Shown piece by piece: positions 36,549 to 47,219 of a DNA stretch of 64,000 nucleotides. The DNA is taken from assembly GCF_039962255.1 (NCBI RefSeq), contig NZ_JAMPKY010000006.1, forward strand, positions 62,001-126,000. The letters are read 5' to 3'. Position 1 is the first letter of the stretch. Each line of letters starts with the position of its first letter. Position numbers and translations under genes: made by a program. This DNA is from Leptolyngbya subtilissima AS-A7. GTDB lineage: Bacteria > Cyanobacteriota > Cyanobacteriia > Phormidesmidales > Phormidesmidaceae. The notes under the pieces are model-generated. The model was not told the origin of the DNA, made no database searches, and saw only the letters and a list, made by a program, of their open reading frames with translations.

Positions 36549-38687
36549 ATGTTTCTCTTCCTAGTAGAACCCGTCTCAGAAACGTTAAAAGAACCAATTA
36601 CAACGTTTGTGTTGTTACTGGCGATTGTGCTGATCACACCGCCCATTTTTGAACGGTTCAGGCTACCTGGATTAATCGGACTATTGCTAGCTGGGGTGTT
36701 ATTTGGCAGCAGCGGCTTGGGGTGGCTAAATGCTGACGCCGACATCATGAAACTGTTTGCAGAAATCGGCAAAATTTATTTGATGTTTGTGGCTGGTCTT
36801 GAAATTGACCTAGCCCTATTTGAAAAAACGCGCGATCGCTCCCTCGGCTTTGGGATGCTAACCTTTGCTGTCCCGATGCTGGGCGGGATTGCGGTTGGTT
36901 TATTCTTTAACTTTGGCTGGTTGGCGGCGGTGTTAATTGGTTCGCTGTTGGCCTCTCACACGCTGCTGGCTTACCCCATTGTGCAGCGGTTTGGCATTGT
37001 GAATAATGAAGCAGTGACCGTCACCGTTGGAGCGACAATCTTTACAGACATTGGGTCGCTGCTGGTGCTGGCCATCTGTCTGGGTATCAATCAGGGAGAC
37101 TTTTCAGCGCTTAAGCTAGCCACGCTGTTGGGGTCACTAACTCTATACACGATCGCAGTCTTAGTGGGTCTCAAACAGCTCGGCAGGCTGTTCTTTAGCA
37201 AAACGGGTAAAGACGAGGGCAACCAGTTTCTGTTTGTGATGCTCTCTGTGTTTCTCTGCGCCTTGGGAGCCCAGCTAATTGGGGTAGAAAGCATTATTGG
37301 GGCTTTTCTGGCGGGGCTAGCTATCAACAGCGTCATTGGCGATGGCCCGGTTAAAGAAAAAACAGAATTTTTGGGCAGCGTTTTATTTATTCCTATGTTT
37401 TTTGTGGCCATGGGGCTGCTGCTCGATTTAGAGGCCTTTGGCGACATTCTGCGATCGATCGAACTGCCCTTGATCATCGTCGGTATGCTGTTGCTCACCA
37501 AGGGGCTGGCCTCGCTCGGTGCCCGCATGCTCTATGGCTACACCTGGCCCGAGACCTGGACTATGTGGTCGCTGTCGATTCCGCAGGTGGCCGCTACACT
37601 GGCGGCGGCACTAGTGGGCTACGAAGCAGAAATCATTAACTCACAGGTGTTCAACAGCGTCATTTTGCTGATGCTAGTGACGGCCATTTTAGGCCCGCTG
37701 GTCACCACTAGGGCCGGCAAACATCTGATCGCTGTAGACGGCCTGGGAGAAAACGAAGTGTTCGACTGGCTGCCTGCCCCCAGCGACATTCCAGAATCGT
37801 TTACGGTGGTGGTGCCGATCTACAACCCCAACACTGAGCAGTGGTTGATTGAGTTGGCGGCGGCGGTCGCTCGTCATGAAAACGGGCGGGTGATCCCCCT
37901 GGCGGTGGCCCTGGCTCAGCCCCAAATGGATTCGCCCCAATTGTCCAGGGCCATAGCCCACAGCCGCCAGCGGTTAGAGGCTACTCAGGCGATTAGCGCC
38001 GCCCTAGAAGCCGAGATCGACCCCAGGTTGAGAATTGACTACAACGTGGCCCAAGGCATCTCTCACCTCAGTCGCGAGGAAAATGCCAACCTGATTTTGC
38101 TGGGTATGGGGCAGCGATCGCGCCTAAACACCCGACTATTTAGCAACATTCAGGACAGTATTCTTTGGGCCGCCCATTGCCCAGTGGTGGTGGCCCGTCT
38201 GCTAGATTCGCCTACAACCTTTAAAACCATTTTGCTGCCCATTGAGAATCCCTCTCCTGCTAACCTTCGCACCCTGCGCTTTGCCCAGGTGCTGGCCAAA
38301 ACCTACCAAGCCAAAATTACGCTGCTGCATGTGCACGGCTCGCGGGCCTCAGAACTCCAGCGCAGCCGGCTGGCCAAGCAGCTAGAGCTGCTAGTTGACC
38401 GTTTTCCCTCCTCAGATAGTGATATCGATATTCGCCTCGTAGCGGGAGACAACGCGGTGTCTACCATTGTCAAAACGGCGTCGCAGCACGATGTGGTGAT
38501 GCTGCGTCTACAGCGTCGTCGAGTTGGTAATGGGCTGTCTGTGGGCTCACAGACGACGTCTCTAGTCGATCAGCTGACCGGCTCGGTCATTCTGGTGGGC
38601 GAACCCCATCCTCTGCGCAGCGATCGCCCCACCCGCTCTGATCGAGCTACCTTCAGGCTCAATTCCAAGCTTTTGACCTCGTCCTAG
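36549..38687 (+). CDS. CPA2 cation:proton antiporter with C-terminal USP-like domains
   Basis: The 712-residue protein has an N-terminal Na+/H+ exchanger (KefB/NapA-type) domain of about 12-13 helices up to residue ~390. It includes 'RLPGLIGLLLAGVLFG', 'MFVAGLEIDL' and 'ESIIGAFLAGLAIN'. A cytoplasmic region of about 310 residues follows, with two universal-stress-protein-like units: the first with 'ENANLILLGMGQRSRL' and the second starting 'FKTILLPIENPSPANLRTLRFAQVLAKTY'. Such fusions occur in cyanobacteria and plants. It probably exchanges Na+ or K+ for protons, with the USP part sensing nucleotides or energy; that last point is inference. Confidence 0.93.
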   Translation: MFLFLVEPVSETLKEPITTFVLLLAIVLITPPIFERFRLPGLIGLLLAGVLFGSSGLGWLNADADIMKLFAEIGKIYLMFVAGLEIDLALFEKTRDRSLGFGMLTFAVPMLGGIAVGLFFNFGWLAAVLIGSLLASHTLLAYPIVQRFGIVNNEAVTVTVGATIFTDIGSLLVLAICLGINQGDFSALKLATLLGSLTLYTIAVLVGLKQLGRLFFSKTGKDEGNQFLFVMLSVFLCALGAQLIGVESIIGAFLAGLAINSVIGDGPVKEKTEFLGSVLFIPMFFVAMGLLLDLEAFGDILRSIELPLIIVGMLLLTKGLASLGARMLYGYTWPETWTMWSLSIPQVAATLAAALVGYEAEIINSQVFNSVILLMLVTAILGPLVTTRAGKHLIAVDGLGENEVFDWLPAPSDIPESFTVVVPIYNPNTEQWLIELAAAVARHENGRVIPLAVALAQPQMDSPQLSRAIAHSRQRLEATQAISAALEAEIDPRLRIDYNVAQGISHLSREENANLILLGMGQRSRLNTRLFSNIQDSILWAAHCPVVVARLLDSPTTFKTILLPIENPSPANLRTLRFAQVLAKTYQAKITLLHVHGSRASELQRSRLAKQLELLVDRFPSSDSDIDIRLVAGDNAVSTIVKTASQHDVVMLRLQRRRVGNGLSVGSQTTSLVDQLTGSVILVGEPHPLRSDRPTRSDRATFRLNSKLLTSS

Positions 38688-38785
38688 GGATCGCTTGCAA
38701 TTGCAGTCAAGATCTAATCTGGACAGTGGCTCACTGAGGCATACAAAACCCATACACCCCAATACTCATCCACCCCTAATGCCCG

Positions 38786-39235
38786 TCACCACTGTCGCCG
38801 GTAGTGGTGCTCCACGTAGCGCTTAATCTGCCGGGCCATGCGGCGAATGCCTTCCTTTTCGTCGCGGCGAATGAAGGGCAAAAACACCTGGGAGAGCAGG
38901 CCAGAGAGGCGTTCCTGGTGGATGTATTTGGTGCGGTTAGGGCCAACATCCTCCAGTTCAAACACATGCTCGCTTTTGAAGCCGGGGCCCTTAGCAATCC
39001 ACCGCAGGCAGTGGTTGGGCTGCACGACCACGATACGGGGCTGAAACTCGGTTTCGTCTTCGCCCTCAAGGCGGCGCAGGGCGAGGAAGATTTCGCCGCC
39101 GGGGCGGATCGGCAGATTGGGATCGCAGTCGTAGAGAAAGGTATTCCAACGGTGCCACTCTTCTTTGCGGACGAGGGCGTCCCAAACGGCAAACCGGGGA
39201 GCGTTAATGGTAACTTCGCTATAGAAACTGGGCAT
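38786..39235 (-). CDS. SRPBCC (START-like) ligand-binding protein
   Basis: ATG 39235 (MPSFYSEVTINAPRFAVWDAL) is chosen; the frame extends 30 codons upstream without family likeness. The 149-residue protein has the SRPBCC fold: an opening strand 'EVTINAPRFAVWDALVRKEEWHRWNTFLYDCDPN', the 'PGGEIFLALRR' strands and a long C-terminal helix. Proteins of this family bind small hydrophobic ligands or act in polyketide cyclisation. The substrate is unknown. Confidence 0.85.
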   Translation of the reverse strand: MPSFYSEVTINAPRFAVWDALVRKEEWHRWNTFLYDCDPNLPIRPGGEIFLALRRLEGEDETEFQPRIVVVQPNHCLRWIAKGPGFKSEHVFELEDVGPNRTKYIHQERLSGLLSQVFLPFIRRDEKEGIRRMARQIKRYVEHHYRRQW

Positions 39236-39423
39236 GGCGGTGAGGGGGTTAGCCAGGAACCGGGGGCTAGAAACCGTGCATAGGTAACAGACGCTACTGC
39301 TATCTTCACACACACTGAGAGACACAGACGGGAGAGACTTAGTCGCCTAAACTAGGGAGCTGGTCTTAATATTCCCTCAAGACAGCAGTCTTGTTTCGCT
39401 GGCGATCGCCCAAAGGTTCTGGC

Positions 39424-40815
<1,392 letters not shown>

Positions 40816-40822
40816 ACGGGGT

Positions 40823-40874
40823 TTAGGGTTTGAGGTATAGGGTTCAAGGGGCGGCCCTGTACCTTAAACCCTAA
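40823..40874. repeat. Dispersed intergenic repeat R1 (hairpin)
   Basis: TTAGGGTTTGAGGTA (40823-40837) pairs with TACCTTAAACCCTAA (40860-40874) apart from one G-U; AGGG/CCCT continues the stem. It sits between two convergent genes and could act as a bidirectional terminator. The core resembles R2 and R3. Confidence 0.65.
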
Positions 40875-40890
40875 TACCCACTCCCCCGGT

Positions 40891-41358
40891 CTAATCCAAC
40901 TGTCGCTCCATCAGATAGCGTGTGAACTGAACGCCGTTGCGATCGACCACTTCGGTGTCGTACTGGCTGAAGCCAAATTTTTGGAATAGCCCCAGGCTAA
41001 ACTCGCTGGCCTCGGTGTAGAGGCGCTGGATGTGCTTCTCCTGGGCATGGGCGAGCACCGCCTGCATCAGCAGCGAGCCCACGCCCTGGCGCAGACAGTC
41101 GTGGCGCACGTAGGTGGAGGCTACATAGCCGTTGTCGTCAACGCCCGCAAAACCGAGGATGGCGGTATCATCATCCTCGGCCACGTAGGTGGTCACCCCT
41201 AAGATGAATTGGTGAAACCGAGGGCTAGCGGCATCGACGGCGGCCCAAGCCTCAACTTGAGCCTGACTGTAGTGCTGCGGGCCGTTAACTAGCACCGTCT
41301 CTCGAAATAAGGTTGCCAAAGCCGGTAAATCGGCTTCAATTGCGGTGCGAAGATTCAT
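40891..41358 (-). CDS. GNAT-family N-acetyltransferase
   Basis: The 155-residue protein has a GNAT fold: 'MNLRTAIEADLPALATLFRETV', strand 'ILGFAGVDDNGYVASTYVRHDCLRQGVGSLLMQAVLAHA' with the acetyl-CoA motif RQGVGSLL, and 'LGLFQKFGFSQYDTEVVDRNG'. The substrate is unknown. It is the last gene of the efflux operon, starting seven bases after the VOC stop, so it may modify a compound handled by the pump. Confidence 0.9.
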   Translation of the reverse strand: MNLRTAIEADLPALATLFRETVLVNGPQHYSQAQVEAWAAVDAASPRFHQFILGVTTYVAEDDDTAILGFAGVDDNGYVASTYVRHDCLRQGVGSLLMQAVLAHAQEKHIQRLYTEASEFSLGLFQKFGFSQYDTEVVDRNGVQFTRYLMERQLD

Positions 41359-41365
41359 GCTTGAG

Positions 41366-42040
41366 TTACCAGTGGACTATCAGCGGTAGGGCGGGGCGAA
41401 AGTCGCGGTGCTGGGCCTGGGTCTCGCCATCAAAGCCAAGTTCCATGAGATAGGCCGGGCCGGTTTGGATTGCGATTAAGTTGGTGGCAGAGAGCGCCTC
41501 TAATTCCCTCGATCGCGGCGGCGGTTGGGTCAAGGTCAAACTGACCCGCGTTACCTCGCGTAGCCCAAAGGCATGATCAAGGGGTTGTGCCTTGGCTTCA
41601 GTGTAGCTATCTTGTCGCGTGGCAAAGGGCAAACGAAATAGCATCGGCTCGCTCAGCATTGATATGTTGGTCGCTACCGGTATGGCTACGCCCGCCGGCA
41701 AGTAAGCGGGCTGGTAATTCCATGTGGGGAAGGGAAGGGTTGCGGAGGCTTGGCCTGCGATCGGGCGTAGGCATACTCCGAAGGGGCAGGTGCCCTGGGC
41801 CAGACCAGACCAACGTTCCCACAGATAGGTGGGGCGAGTGTTGTCAGACTGGGCCTCAGCGGCATTGTGTACCCACAGCAGCTCCAGCATTAGGTTGTGA
41901 AAGAAAAAGCAGCGGTTAGCCGTGCCTTGGCCAGCATGCACGTTGGCTCTGCCCTCCGCTAGCCCAAACTGGAGCAGCTGTTCGGCAGCAGGGGCGTTGG
42001 GAGCAGTGTAAATAAACAGGTGATCGAGTTCAAACGCCAT
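41366..42040 (-). CDS. VOC / glyoxalase-like protein
   Basis: ATG 42040 (MAFELDHLFIYTAPNAPAAEQL) is preferred to a GTG eight codons earlier. The 224-residue protein starts with a VOC-type first strand (LDHLFIYT) and a 'RCFFFHNLMLELLWV' strand, the pattern of glyoxalase-like domain proteins (PF13468 type). Candidate metal His is in LDHLF; other ligands are not clear. It sits between the permease and GNAT genes in the efflux operon. The function is unknown. Confidence 0.72.
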   Translation of the reverse strand: MAFELDHLFIYTAPNAPAAEQLLQFGLAEGRANVHAGQGTANRCFFFHNLMLELLWVHNAAEAQSDNTRPTYLWERWSGLAQGTCPFGVCLRPIAGQASATLPFPTWNYQPAYLPAGVAIPVATNISMLSEPMLFRLPFATRQDSYTEAKAQPLDHAFGLREVTRVSLTLTQPPPRSRELEALSATNLIAIQTGPAYLMELGFDGETQAQHRDFRPALPLIVHW

Positions 42041-42066
42041 GTCGTTATCCGCAACGGCACTCACTG

Positions 42067-43290
42067 TTAAGCCGTTCTTAAGGCCACAATTGGGTCCAGT
42101 TTAGCGGCCTGACGGGCGGGGAACACACCAAAGAACAGGCCAATTCCGCCAGAAACACTCACTGTCAGCAGAATCGCCCCCGCCGAAATGCCGGCTTCAA
42201 AAGGAGTCAGCAACCCAATCAGCAGAATGCCGCTCACCCCCACGGCGGTGCCGATCACGCCCCCTGCGATCGACAGAATGATTGCCTCAATTAAGAACTG
42301 CCCCAAGATGTCGCCCTGGGAGGCGCCGATCGCCTTTCTCAGCCCAATCTCCTGGGTGCGCTCTCGCACCGACACCAGCATGATATTCATAATGCCGATG
42401 CCGCCGACAAACAGGGAAATGCCGGCGATCGCCGCCAGCATCAGCGTCAGCGCCCCGGTAATCGTGTTGGCAATGGTGAGCAGCGAGTCCTGACTGCTGA
42501 TGTAGAAGTCGTCTTCGTCGCGAATGTTGTGGCGCAGGCGCAGCAGGTTGGTGATCTGAAACTCGGCAGTGTCCATGCTGGTGCGATCGCGAGCCGACAC
42601 GGTGATGAACGAGACCTCAATGCCGTAGGGCGATCGCTCGCTGCCGCCCAGGCGGCTAGCTTTGGTGGTCAGCGGCACCATCACCGCGTCGTCGTAGTCA
42701 AGGCCCAGGTTAGAGCCTTTTTTCTCCAGCACGCCGACGATGTCAAAGTTGATGCCCCCCACCCGAATCTGCTGACCCAGGCCTGATTCGTCATCAAACA
42801 GGCGCTCCCGCAGGGTTTCGCCCACCACCGCCACCTGAGCACTACGGGTGACGTCCAAATCGCTGATGAAGCGCCCGTTGGCCACCTCAAAGCTGCGCAC
42901 CGCGAGAAAGTCTGGCGTAGTGCCCACTACATTGATGTTGGCGTTGCGGTTGCGAAAGGTGACGAGCTGACGACCGCTCGACTCAGCCGCCACGCCACTA
43001 ACCGAGGGCACTTGCTCAGCGATCGCCGTCGCGTCATCCAGCACCAGCGTGCGCGGCACCTCTAGAGAACCTAGCTCGCGAGTCTCGCGGCTGCCCGGCA
43101 CCACAAACAGCACGTTTGGCCCTAGGGTTTCGAGCTGGCCGTTAACATACCGCTGCGCCCCTTCGCCAAGTCCCACCATCGTAATCACCGAGGCATTGCC
43201 GATGATAATGCCGAGCATGGTGAGGGCGCTACGGAGGCGGTTGGCCGCCAGGGTCTTGGTCGCCATCGACAGGCTTTCTTGCAGGTTCAT
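42067..43290 (-). CDS. MacB-type ABC transporter permease (no ATPase domain)
   Basis: The 407-residue protein has an N-terminal helix (RLRSALTMLGIIIGNASVITMVGLGEGAQ), a large periplasmic MacB-core domain (about 40-270), then three helices (LMLAAIAGISLFVGGIGIMNIMLVSVRERTQEIGLRKAIGAS, and two more) ending 'FGVFPARQAAKLDPIVALRTA'. This is the MacB/FtsX permease type. E. coli MacB carries its ATPase in the same chain; here the ATPase is separate and not in this operon. With the adaptor upstream it should form a tripartite pump driven by an ATPase encoded elsewhere. Confidence 0.93.
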   Translation of the reverse strand: MNLQESLSMATKTLAANRLRSALTMLGIIIGNASVITMVGLGEGAQRYVNGQLETLGPNVLFVVPGSRETRELGSLEVPRTLVLDDATAIAEQVPSVSGVAAESSGRQLVTFRNRNANINVVGTTPDFLAVRSFEVANGRFISDLDVTRSAQVAVVGETLRERLFDDESGLGQQIRVGGINFDIVGVLEKKGSNLGLDYDDAVMVPLTTKASRLGGSERSPYGIEVSFITVSARDRTSMDTAEFQITNLLRLRHNIRDEDDFYISSQDSLLTIANTITGALTLMLAAIAGISLFVGGIGIMNIMLVSVRERTQEIGLRKAIGASQGDILGQFLIEAIILSIAGGVIGTAVGVSGILLIGLLTPFEAGISAGAILLTVSVSGGIGLFFGVFPARQAAKLDPIVALRTA

Positions 43291-43303
43291 AGAGAAAATA
43301 TGC

Positions 43304-43447
43304 CTAGGAATTTGTCAGGGCAGCTAAGAATTGAGACTGGGCTTCTCCAGCTTCTAGCTGAACACAGCGATCTAGCAGCGCAATATTTAGATCAAGAAGC
43401 CAACGGCTGCGATTGGCAAGCTGATAGGCAGGTGCATTGGCAGTTTG
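43304..43447 (-). other. 47-codon open extension in frame after the adaptor stop
   Basis: After the TAG at 43448-43450 the same frame stays open for 47 codons and ends 13 bases before the permease ATG. The residues look coding-like (a helix SRWLLDLNIALLDRCVQL). No ATG, GTG or TTG start exists in this frame between the two genes. It may be a decayed C-terminal segment or chance. Confidence 0.35.
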
Positions 43448-44788
43448 CTACTGCTCTTGGCGAACGGTGATGTTTTCGAGGGATTTGCCGGGGGGTAGAT
43501 CGACAAAGACGCGATCGCCCTCCTCAACACCATCCAAAATTTGAATCTGGTCGCCTACCTGAGGGCCGAGGGTCACGGGCTGAAACACAATATCGCGGTC
43601 ATCGCCGGGCACTAGCACGCCGCTTTCTCCTGCCTGGGTCACCACCGCCACCGTAGGCACCACCAGGGCATCGGCCAGCTGATCGCCGACAAAATTCACG
43701 TTGACGTTCATGTTCGATCGCAGAATATCTTTGCCGTCAGTTAGCTCGATGCGCACCTGAAACAGGGTGACGCTTTGCCGCTCGATCGCCTCGGGGGCCA
43801 CCAGCTTAACTCGACCGGCAAAGGTCTGATCCGGGAAAGCATCGGCCACCACTTCTACGGTCTGCCCCGGCTCGATCAGGGCAATGTCGGCCTCGGGCAC
43901 CTCGGCCAGCACCTCTAGATCTTCGGCTAGGGCCACGATCGCTGTGGAAGTGGCCGACGACAGCTCAGAAGCCGAGGTGGTAGGGGTAACAAACGCGCCC
44001 TCGGTAGCAAATTTTTGGGTAACAATGCCGCCAAAGGGAGCGCGAATCAGGGTTTCATCCTGTCGAATTTGGGCACCGTCGAGCTGGGCACGGGCCTGAC
44101 CCAGGCGGGCTTCGGCCTGGGCGATCGCCTCCTGGCGCGGACCACTGCGCAGGTCATCCACTCGCCGCTGTGACTCGGTGACGCGGGCCTGGGCCTGCTC
44201 TAAGGCTGCCTGGGCGCTGCGCTGCTCGCGGGCGGCAGTGTCGAGATCCGTCGCCGCCACAGCTCCCCGATCAAACAGCTCCTGGCGGCGAGCCAGATCG
44301 CTGGTGGCGAGATCTAGACGGGCCTGGGCGTCGCGCACTTGAGCGCGGTTGGCCTCAACGGTCGCCTCCGCCTGGGTAATTTCGTCGGGGCGGCTGCCCT
44401 GGCGCAGTTCAGCCAGAGCCGCTTCGGCCTCAGCCACGGCGGCCTGATTTTGACTCACCTGGGCAGCGGTGTCGCGGCTTTTCATGCGGGCGATAACCTG
44501 ACCAGGCTCGACGCGATCGCCCTGCTCTACGAAGAGTTCTTCCAAAACACCGGCATTCTCAGGGCTGAGGTTCACCGTCTGCACTGGCCTCACCGTGCCA
44601 CTGGCCGCCACCCGCACCGTCAAGGGCTCGATCGCCGCCGGGGTTGTAAAGGCCTCGACATCGTAAGCGCTCTGGCGACTGCGCCAAACCCCAAACCCTA
44701 CCGAGCCCGCCACTACGGCCGCCGCCGCTAGCCCGGCCAACAGCCACACCAGCGGACGACGCACCTTACCAATTAAGGGAACCTGCAT
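43448..44788 (-). CDS. HlyD/MacA-like efflux periplasmic adaptor
   Basis: The 446-residue protein has a cytoplasmic start and one helix (LVWLLAGLAAAAVVAGSVGFGVW). A lipoyl/barrel half 'GTVRPVQTVNLSPENAGVLEELFVEQGDRVEPGQVIARMKSRD' follows, then a long coiled coil rich in Ala, Glu and Gln (about 110-230), the second half 'IRAPFGGIVTQKFATEGAFV', and a beta-barrel with 'VEVVADAFPDQTFAGRV'. It links an inner-membrane permease to an outer-membrane channel. First gene of an operon with permease, VOC and GNAT genes. A 16-bp palindrome lies 28 bases upstream. Confidence 0.94.
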   Translation of the reverse strand: MQVPLIGKVRRPLVWLLAGLAAAAVVAGSVGFGVWRSRQSAYDVEAFTTPAAIEPLTVRVAASGTVRPVQTVNLSPENAGVLEELFVEQGDRVEPGQVIARMKSRDTAAQVSQNQAAVAEAEAALAELRQGSRPDEITQAEATVEANRAQVRDAQARLDLATSDLARRQELFDRGAVAATDLDTAAREQRSAQAALEQAQARVTESQRRVDDLRSGPRQEAIAQAEARLGQARAQLDGAQIRQDETLIRAPFGGIVTQKFATEGAFVTPTTSASELSSATSTAIVALAEDLEVLAEVPEADIALIEPGQTVEVVADAFPDQTFAGRVKLVAPEAIERQSVTLFQVRIELTDGKDILRSNMNVNVNFVGDQLADALVVPTVAVVTQAGESGVLVPGDDRDIVFQPVTLGPQVGDQIQILDGVEEGDRVFVDLPPGKSLENITVRQEQ

Positions 44789-44815
44789 AAAAACTTTTTA
44801 GATTTTGGCCAGAAC

Positions 44816-44831
44816 TAAACTGCTCAGTTTA
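44816..44831. promoter_or_regulatory. Palindrome upstream of the efflux operon
   Basis: TAAACTG-CT-CAGTTTA, a perfect inverted repeat with a two-base centre, lies 28-43 bases before the adaptor ATG. It looks like a TetR- or MarR-type operator; no matching regulator gene is adjacent. Confidence 0.55.
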
Positions 44832-44936
44832 ATTGTAGCGATCGCAGCTCGCCCCTTACTCTGGGGTAGGGCATTGGCTATCTAGCCCGCCCCCTGCATT
44901 GATAAGAGCATCGACAAGGGCATGGATGAGGTCGCT

Positions 44937-46037
44937 ATGGCAGAAACTCCGATTCAGGTGGCGGTGGTGGGCACCGGCTTTGGCCAGAAGGTTCACATTC
45001 CGGGGTTGCAGGCCCACCATCGCACCGAGGTGGTCGCGGTGTATCACCGGGATTTAGCGAAAGCGCAGGCGATCGCGGCCGAGCACGGCATTCCCCACGC
45101 CTGCGACAGCATCGAGGCGATCGTGGCCCTGCCCGAGGTGCAGGCGGTGACCGTTGCCACCCCGCCCTTTCTGCACTACTCCCAGGCCAAAACCGTGCTT
45201 GAGGCGGGCAAGCACCTGCTGCTCGAAAAGCCCACGGCGCTGTCGGGGGCGGAGGCCGAGGCGATCGCCGAACTGGCGCGCGATCGCAATCTAGTCGCCA
45301 CCATGGATTTTGAATTTCGCTTTGTGCCTGCCTGGCAGCGGCTGGCCGAGCTGCTGACCGAGGGCTACGTCGGCAACCTGCGCTTCGTCAACATCACCTG
45401 GACCGTGCCGGGCCGCGCTGACCCCAGCCGCCCCTGGAACTGGTATTCTCGCCAAGACCAGGGGGGCGGTGCCCTGGGGGCCTTTGCCTCCCACAGCTTC
45501 GACTACATCACCTGGCTGTTTGGCCCCATTCAGCGGCTCAGCGCCCGCCTCAGCACCGCCATTCCTCAGCGGCCCGACCCCTCTGGCCAACTCCAGCCGG
45601 TCGACGCTGACGACACCTGTAGTTTGATTCTCGATTTGGCCAACGGTGCCCCCTGCCAGGTAGCGATCAGCTCCGTTACCTATGCTGGGCGGGGCCACTG
45701 GGTCGAGGTCTACGGCGACGGTGGCACCCTGGTGCTGGGCAGCGACAACCTCACCGACTACGTCCACGGCTTTCGCCTCTGGGGCAGCCAAGGGGGCGCA
45801 GCCCTCGCAGAACTGCCGATTCCCGATCGCCTCCAGTTTCCTACCACCTACAGCGATGGCCGCATCGCTCCCTTTGTGCGCGTCGTCAATCATTGGGTCA
45901 GCGATATCGATCGGGGCCTGGCTACCGAGCCGTCGATTTGGGATGGGGTGCGATCGCAGCACCTGATGGATTTAGCCCATCAGTCTCACCGCCAAAATGC
46001 CTGGGTTGAGGTGCCCAAACCCCTATTTCAGGTGTAG
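44937..46037 (+). CDS. Gfo/Idh/MocA-family oxidoreductase
   Basis: The NAD(P)-dependent sugar-type dehydrogenase has 366 residues from ATG 44937; an ATG at 44922 is also in frame. It shows a Rossmann start VAVVGTGFGQKVHIPGL, the NAD-binding EKP motif in HLLLEKPTALSGAEAEAI, 'FEFRFVPAWQRLAELL', and the C-terminal 'QGGGALGAFASHSFDYITWLFG' with the conserved His. The substrate is unknown; members act on inositols, sugars or biliverdin (BvdR). A biliverdin-reductase role is not supported by specific residues that I can see. Confidence 0.92.
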   Translation: MAETPIQVAVVGTGFGQKVHIPGLQAHHRTEVVAVYHRDLAKAQAIAAEHGIPHACDSIEAIVALPEVQAVTVATPPFLHYSQAKTVLEAGKHLLLEKPTALSGAEAEAIAELARDRNLVATMDFEFRFVPAWQRLAELLTEGYVGNLRFVNITWTVPGRADPSRPWNWYSRQDQGGGALGAFASHSFDYITWLFGPIQRLSARLSTAIPQRPDPSGQLQPVDADDTCSLILDLANGAPCQVAISSVTYAGRGHWVEVYGDGGTLVLGSDNLTDYVHGFRLWGSQGGAALAELPIPDRLQFPTTYSDGRIAPFVRVVNHWVSDIDRGLATEPSIWDGVRSQHLMDLAHQSHRQNAWVEVPKPLFQV

Positions 46038-46173
46038 AAATGTTCGTGATTTAGGCAGGCCTACCGTTCAGAGTTGGGGGTAAGGGGTATCCTCAGGGCA
46101 TCCTTAACCTATAAACGGTGCAGCGTTCTAGCCAGTTCTATCACCTCATCCTTAGCCACCGCCCCGGTGATCC

Positions 46174-46971
46174 ATGTCGTTTCAAAGATATCCCCTAGCT
46201 ACAGTTCAAAAAGTTAGCCAGTTTATTCGCGAGACTCTGGTGCTCCCCCCCCACGAACAGCAGCCGAGCGTCAGCGGAGAAGAGGTAGACGATGGCCCCC
46301 TACCAGACTCACTCAACGCCCTAGGCGACCTGTTTCGAGTTGGGGATATGCCCGAGGACAACATTCCGGCCCCCAACACCCAGGGGCGCTGGTTTGTCAG
46401 TACCCTTGACCCGGCCGAGGCGTTAGTCAAGCTGCCCGGCCTATGGATGCGCCCTGGCACACGCCTGGTGACCTACCTGCGCCAAGACGCCAACGGCGGC
46501 ATGGGCACTACCGTTGCCCTACCCGGCCTGCTCAGCACCACAGAATATCTAGACGACGCGATCAGCAAAGTGACGGCCCCCGACCAGGTGCCTAAACCCA
46601 TGGGAGCCCTACCCAACCTGATGGCGGGTATAGACGGCGACGGTTCGCTGGCATCCTTTCTGGCGGCTTCAATTTTTACCCGCGAGGTGCGGGAGTTTGG
46701 CCGCTTCAACCGCTACGCCCGCTGGGTGCACCATCGCTTTGTAGCCGCGCCTCCCCAACAAATTCCGTGGCAGTGGCGCACCAAAATTCCCGAAGACTTT
46801 TCTCCCAAAGTGGTTCTCCGCCAGGATGCCGAGATTATTGTCGAGTTTTACACCTGCCGGGTGCAGAAGCCTATTGCCCTGTTCCGCCATCTCGATCGCT
46901 ACCCACCCAACAGCTACACCGCCGAAAACCAAGATCAGGTAATAGCGGTGGCGGGGAATGCCGCCAGCTAG
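46174..46971 (+). CDS. Conserved hypothetical protein (cyanobacterial)
   Basis: The 265-residue soluble protein has no signal or membrane helix. Segments such as 'GRWFVSTLDPAEALVKLPGLWMRPGTRLVTYLRQDANGGMGTTVALP' and 'EFGRFNRYARWVHHRFVAAPPQQIPWQWRTKIPEDFSPKVV' look well folded. The latter stretch is rich in Trp, His and Arg. I think it belongs to a cyanobacteria-restricted family of unknown function. It lies alone between two unrelated genes. Confidence 0.65.
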   Translation: MSFQRYPLATVQKVSQFIRETLVLPPHEQQPSVSGEEVDDGPLPDSLNALGDLFRVGDMPEDNIPAPNTQGRWFVSTLDPAEALVKLPGLWMRPGTRLVTYLRQDANGGMGTTVALPGLLSTTEYLDDAISKVTAPDQVPKPMGALPNLMAGIDGDGSLASFLAASIFTREVREFGRFNRYARWVHHRFVAAPPQQIPWQWRTKIPEDFSPKVVLRQDAEIIVEFYTCRVQKPIALFRHLDRYPPNSYTAENQDQVIAVAGNAAS

Positions 46972-47219
46972 GTAGCACGGCAGACGGATAGGTAGAAAAA
47001 ATTGCTGCTTAGTCAAGGCTCACCGTGGTTTCCTCCGACCATAGCGGTGAGAGATTGGGCAGGAAGAAACGCTGGCTGAAATAAGCCCTTGAAGCTGTAA
47101 AAAAGGCATTGAAAACAGCAAGTTATTAAGTATCTAAACGAAAATATTCTCAGGGGTGAGACTTGAAGGGGTAGGTTTGTGCTCCAATAACAGCGGGATC
47201 AGCACGGTGACATAGCCCT

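Noticed and set aside
45291..45962. 223-codon minus-strand frame opposite the Gfo/Idh gene
   Set aside because: The plus strand encodes a complete oxidoreductase; the antisense frame shows no motif.
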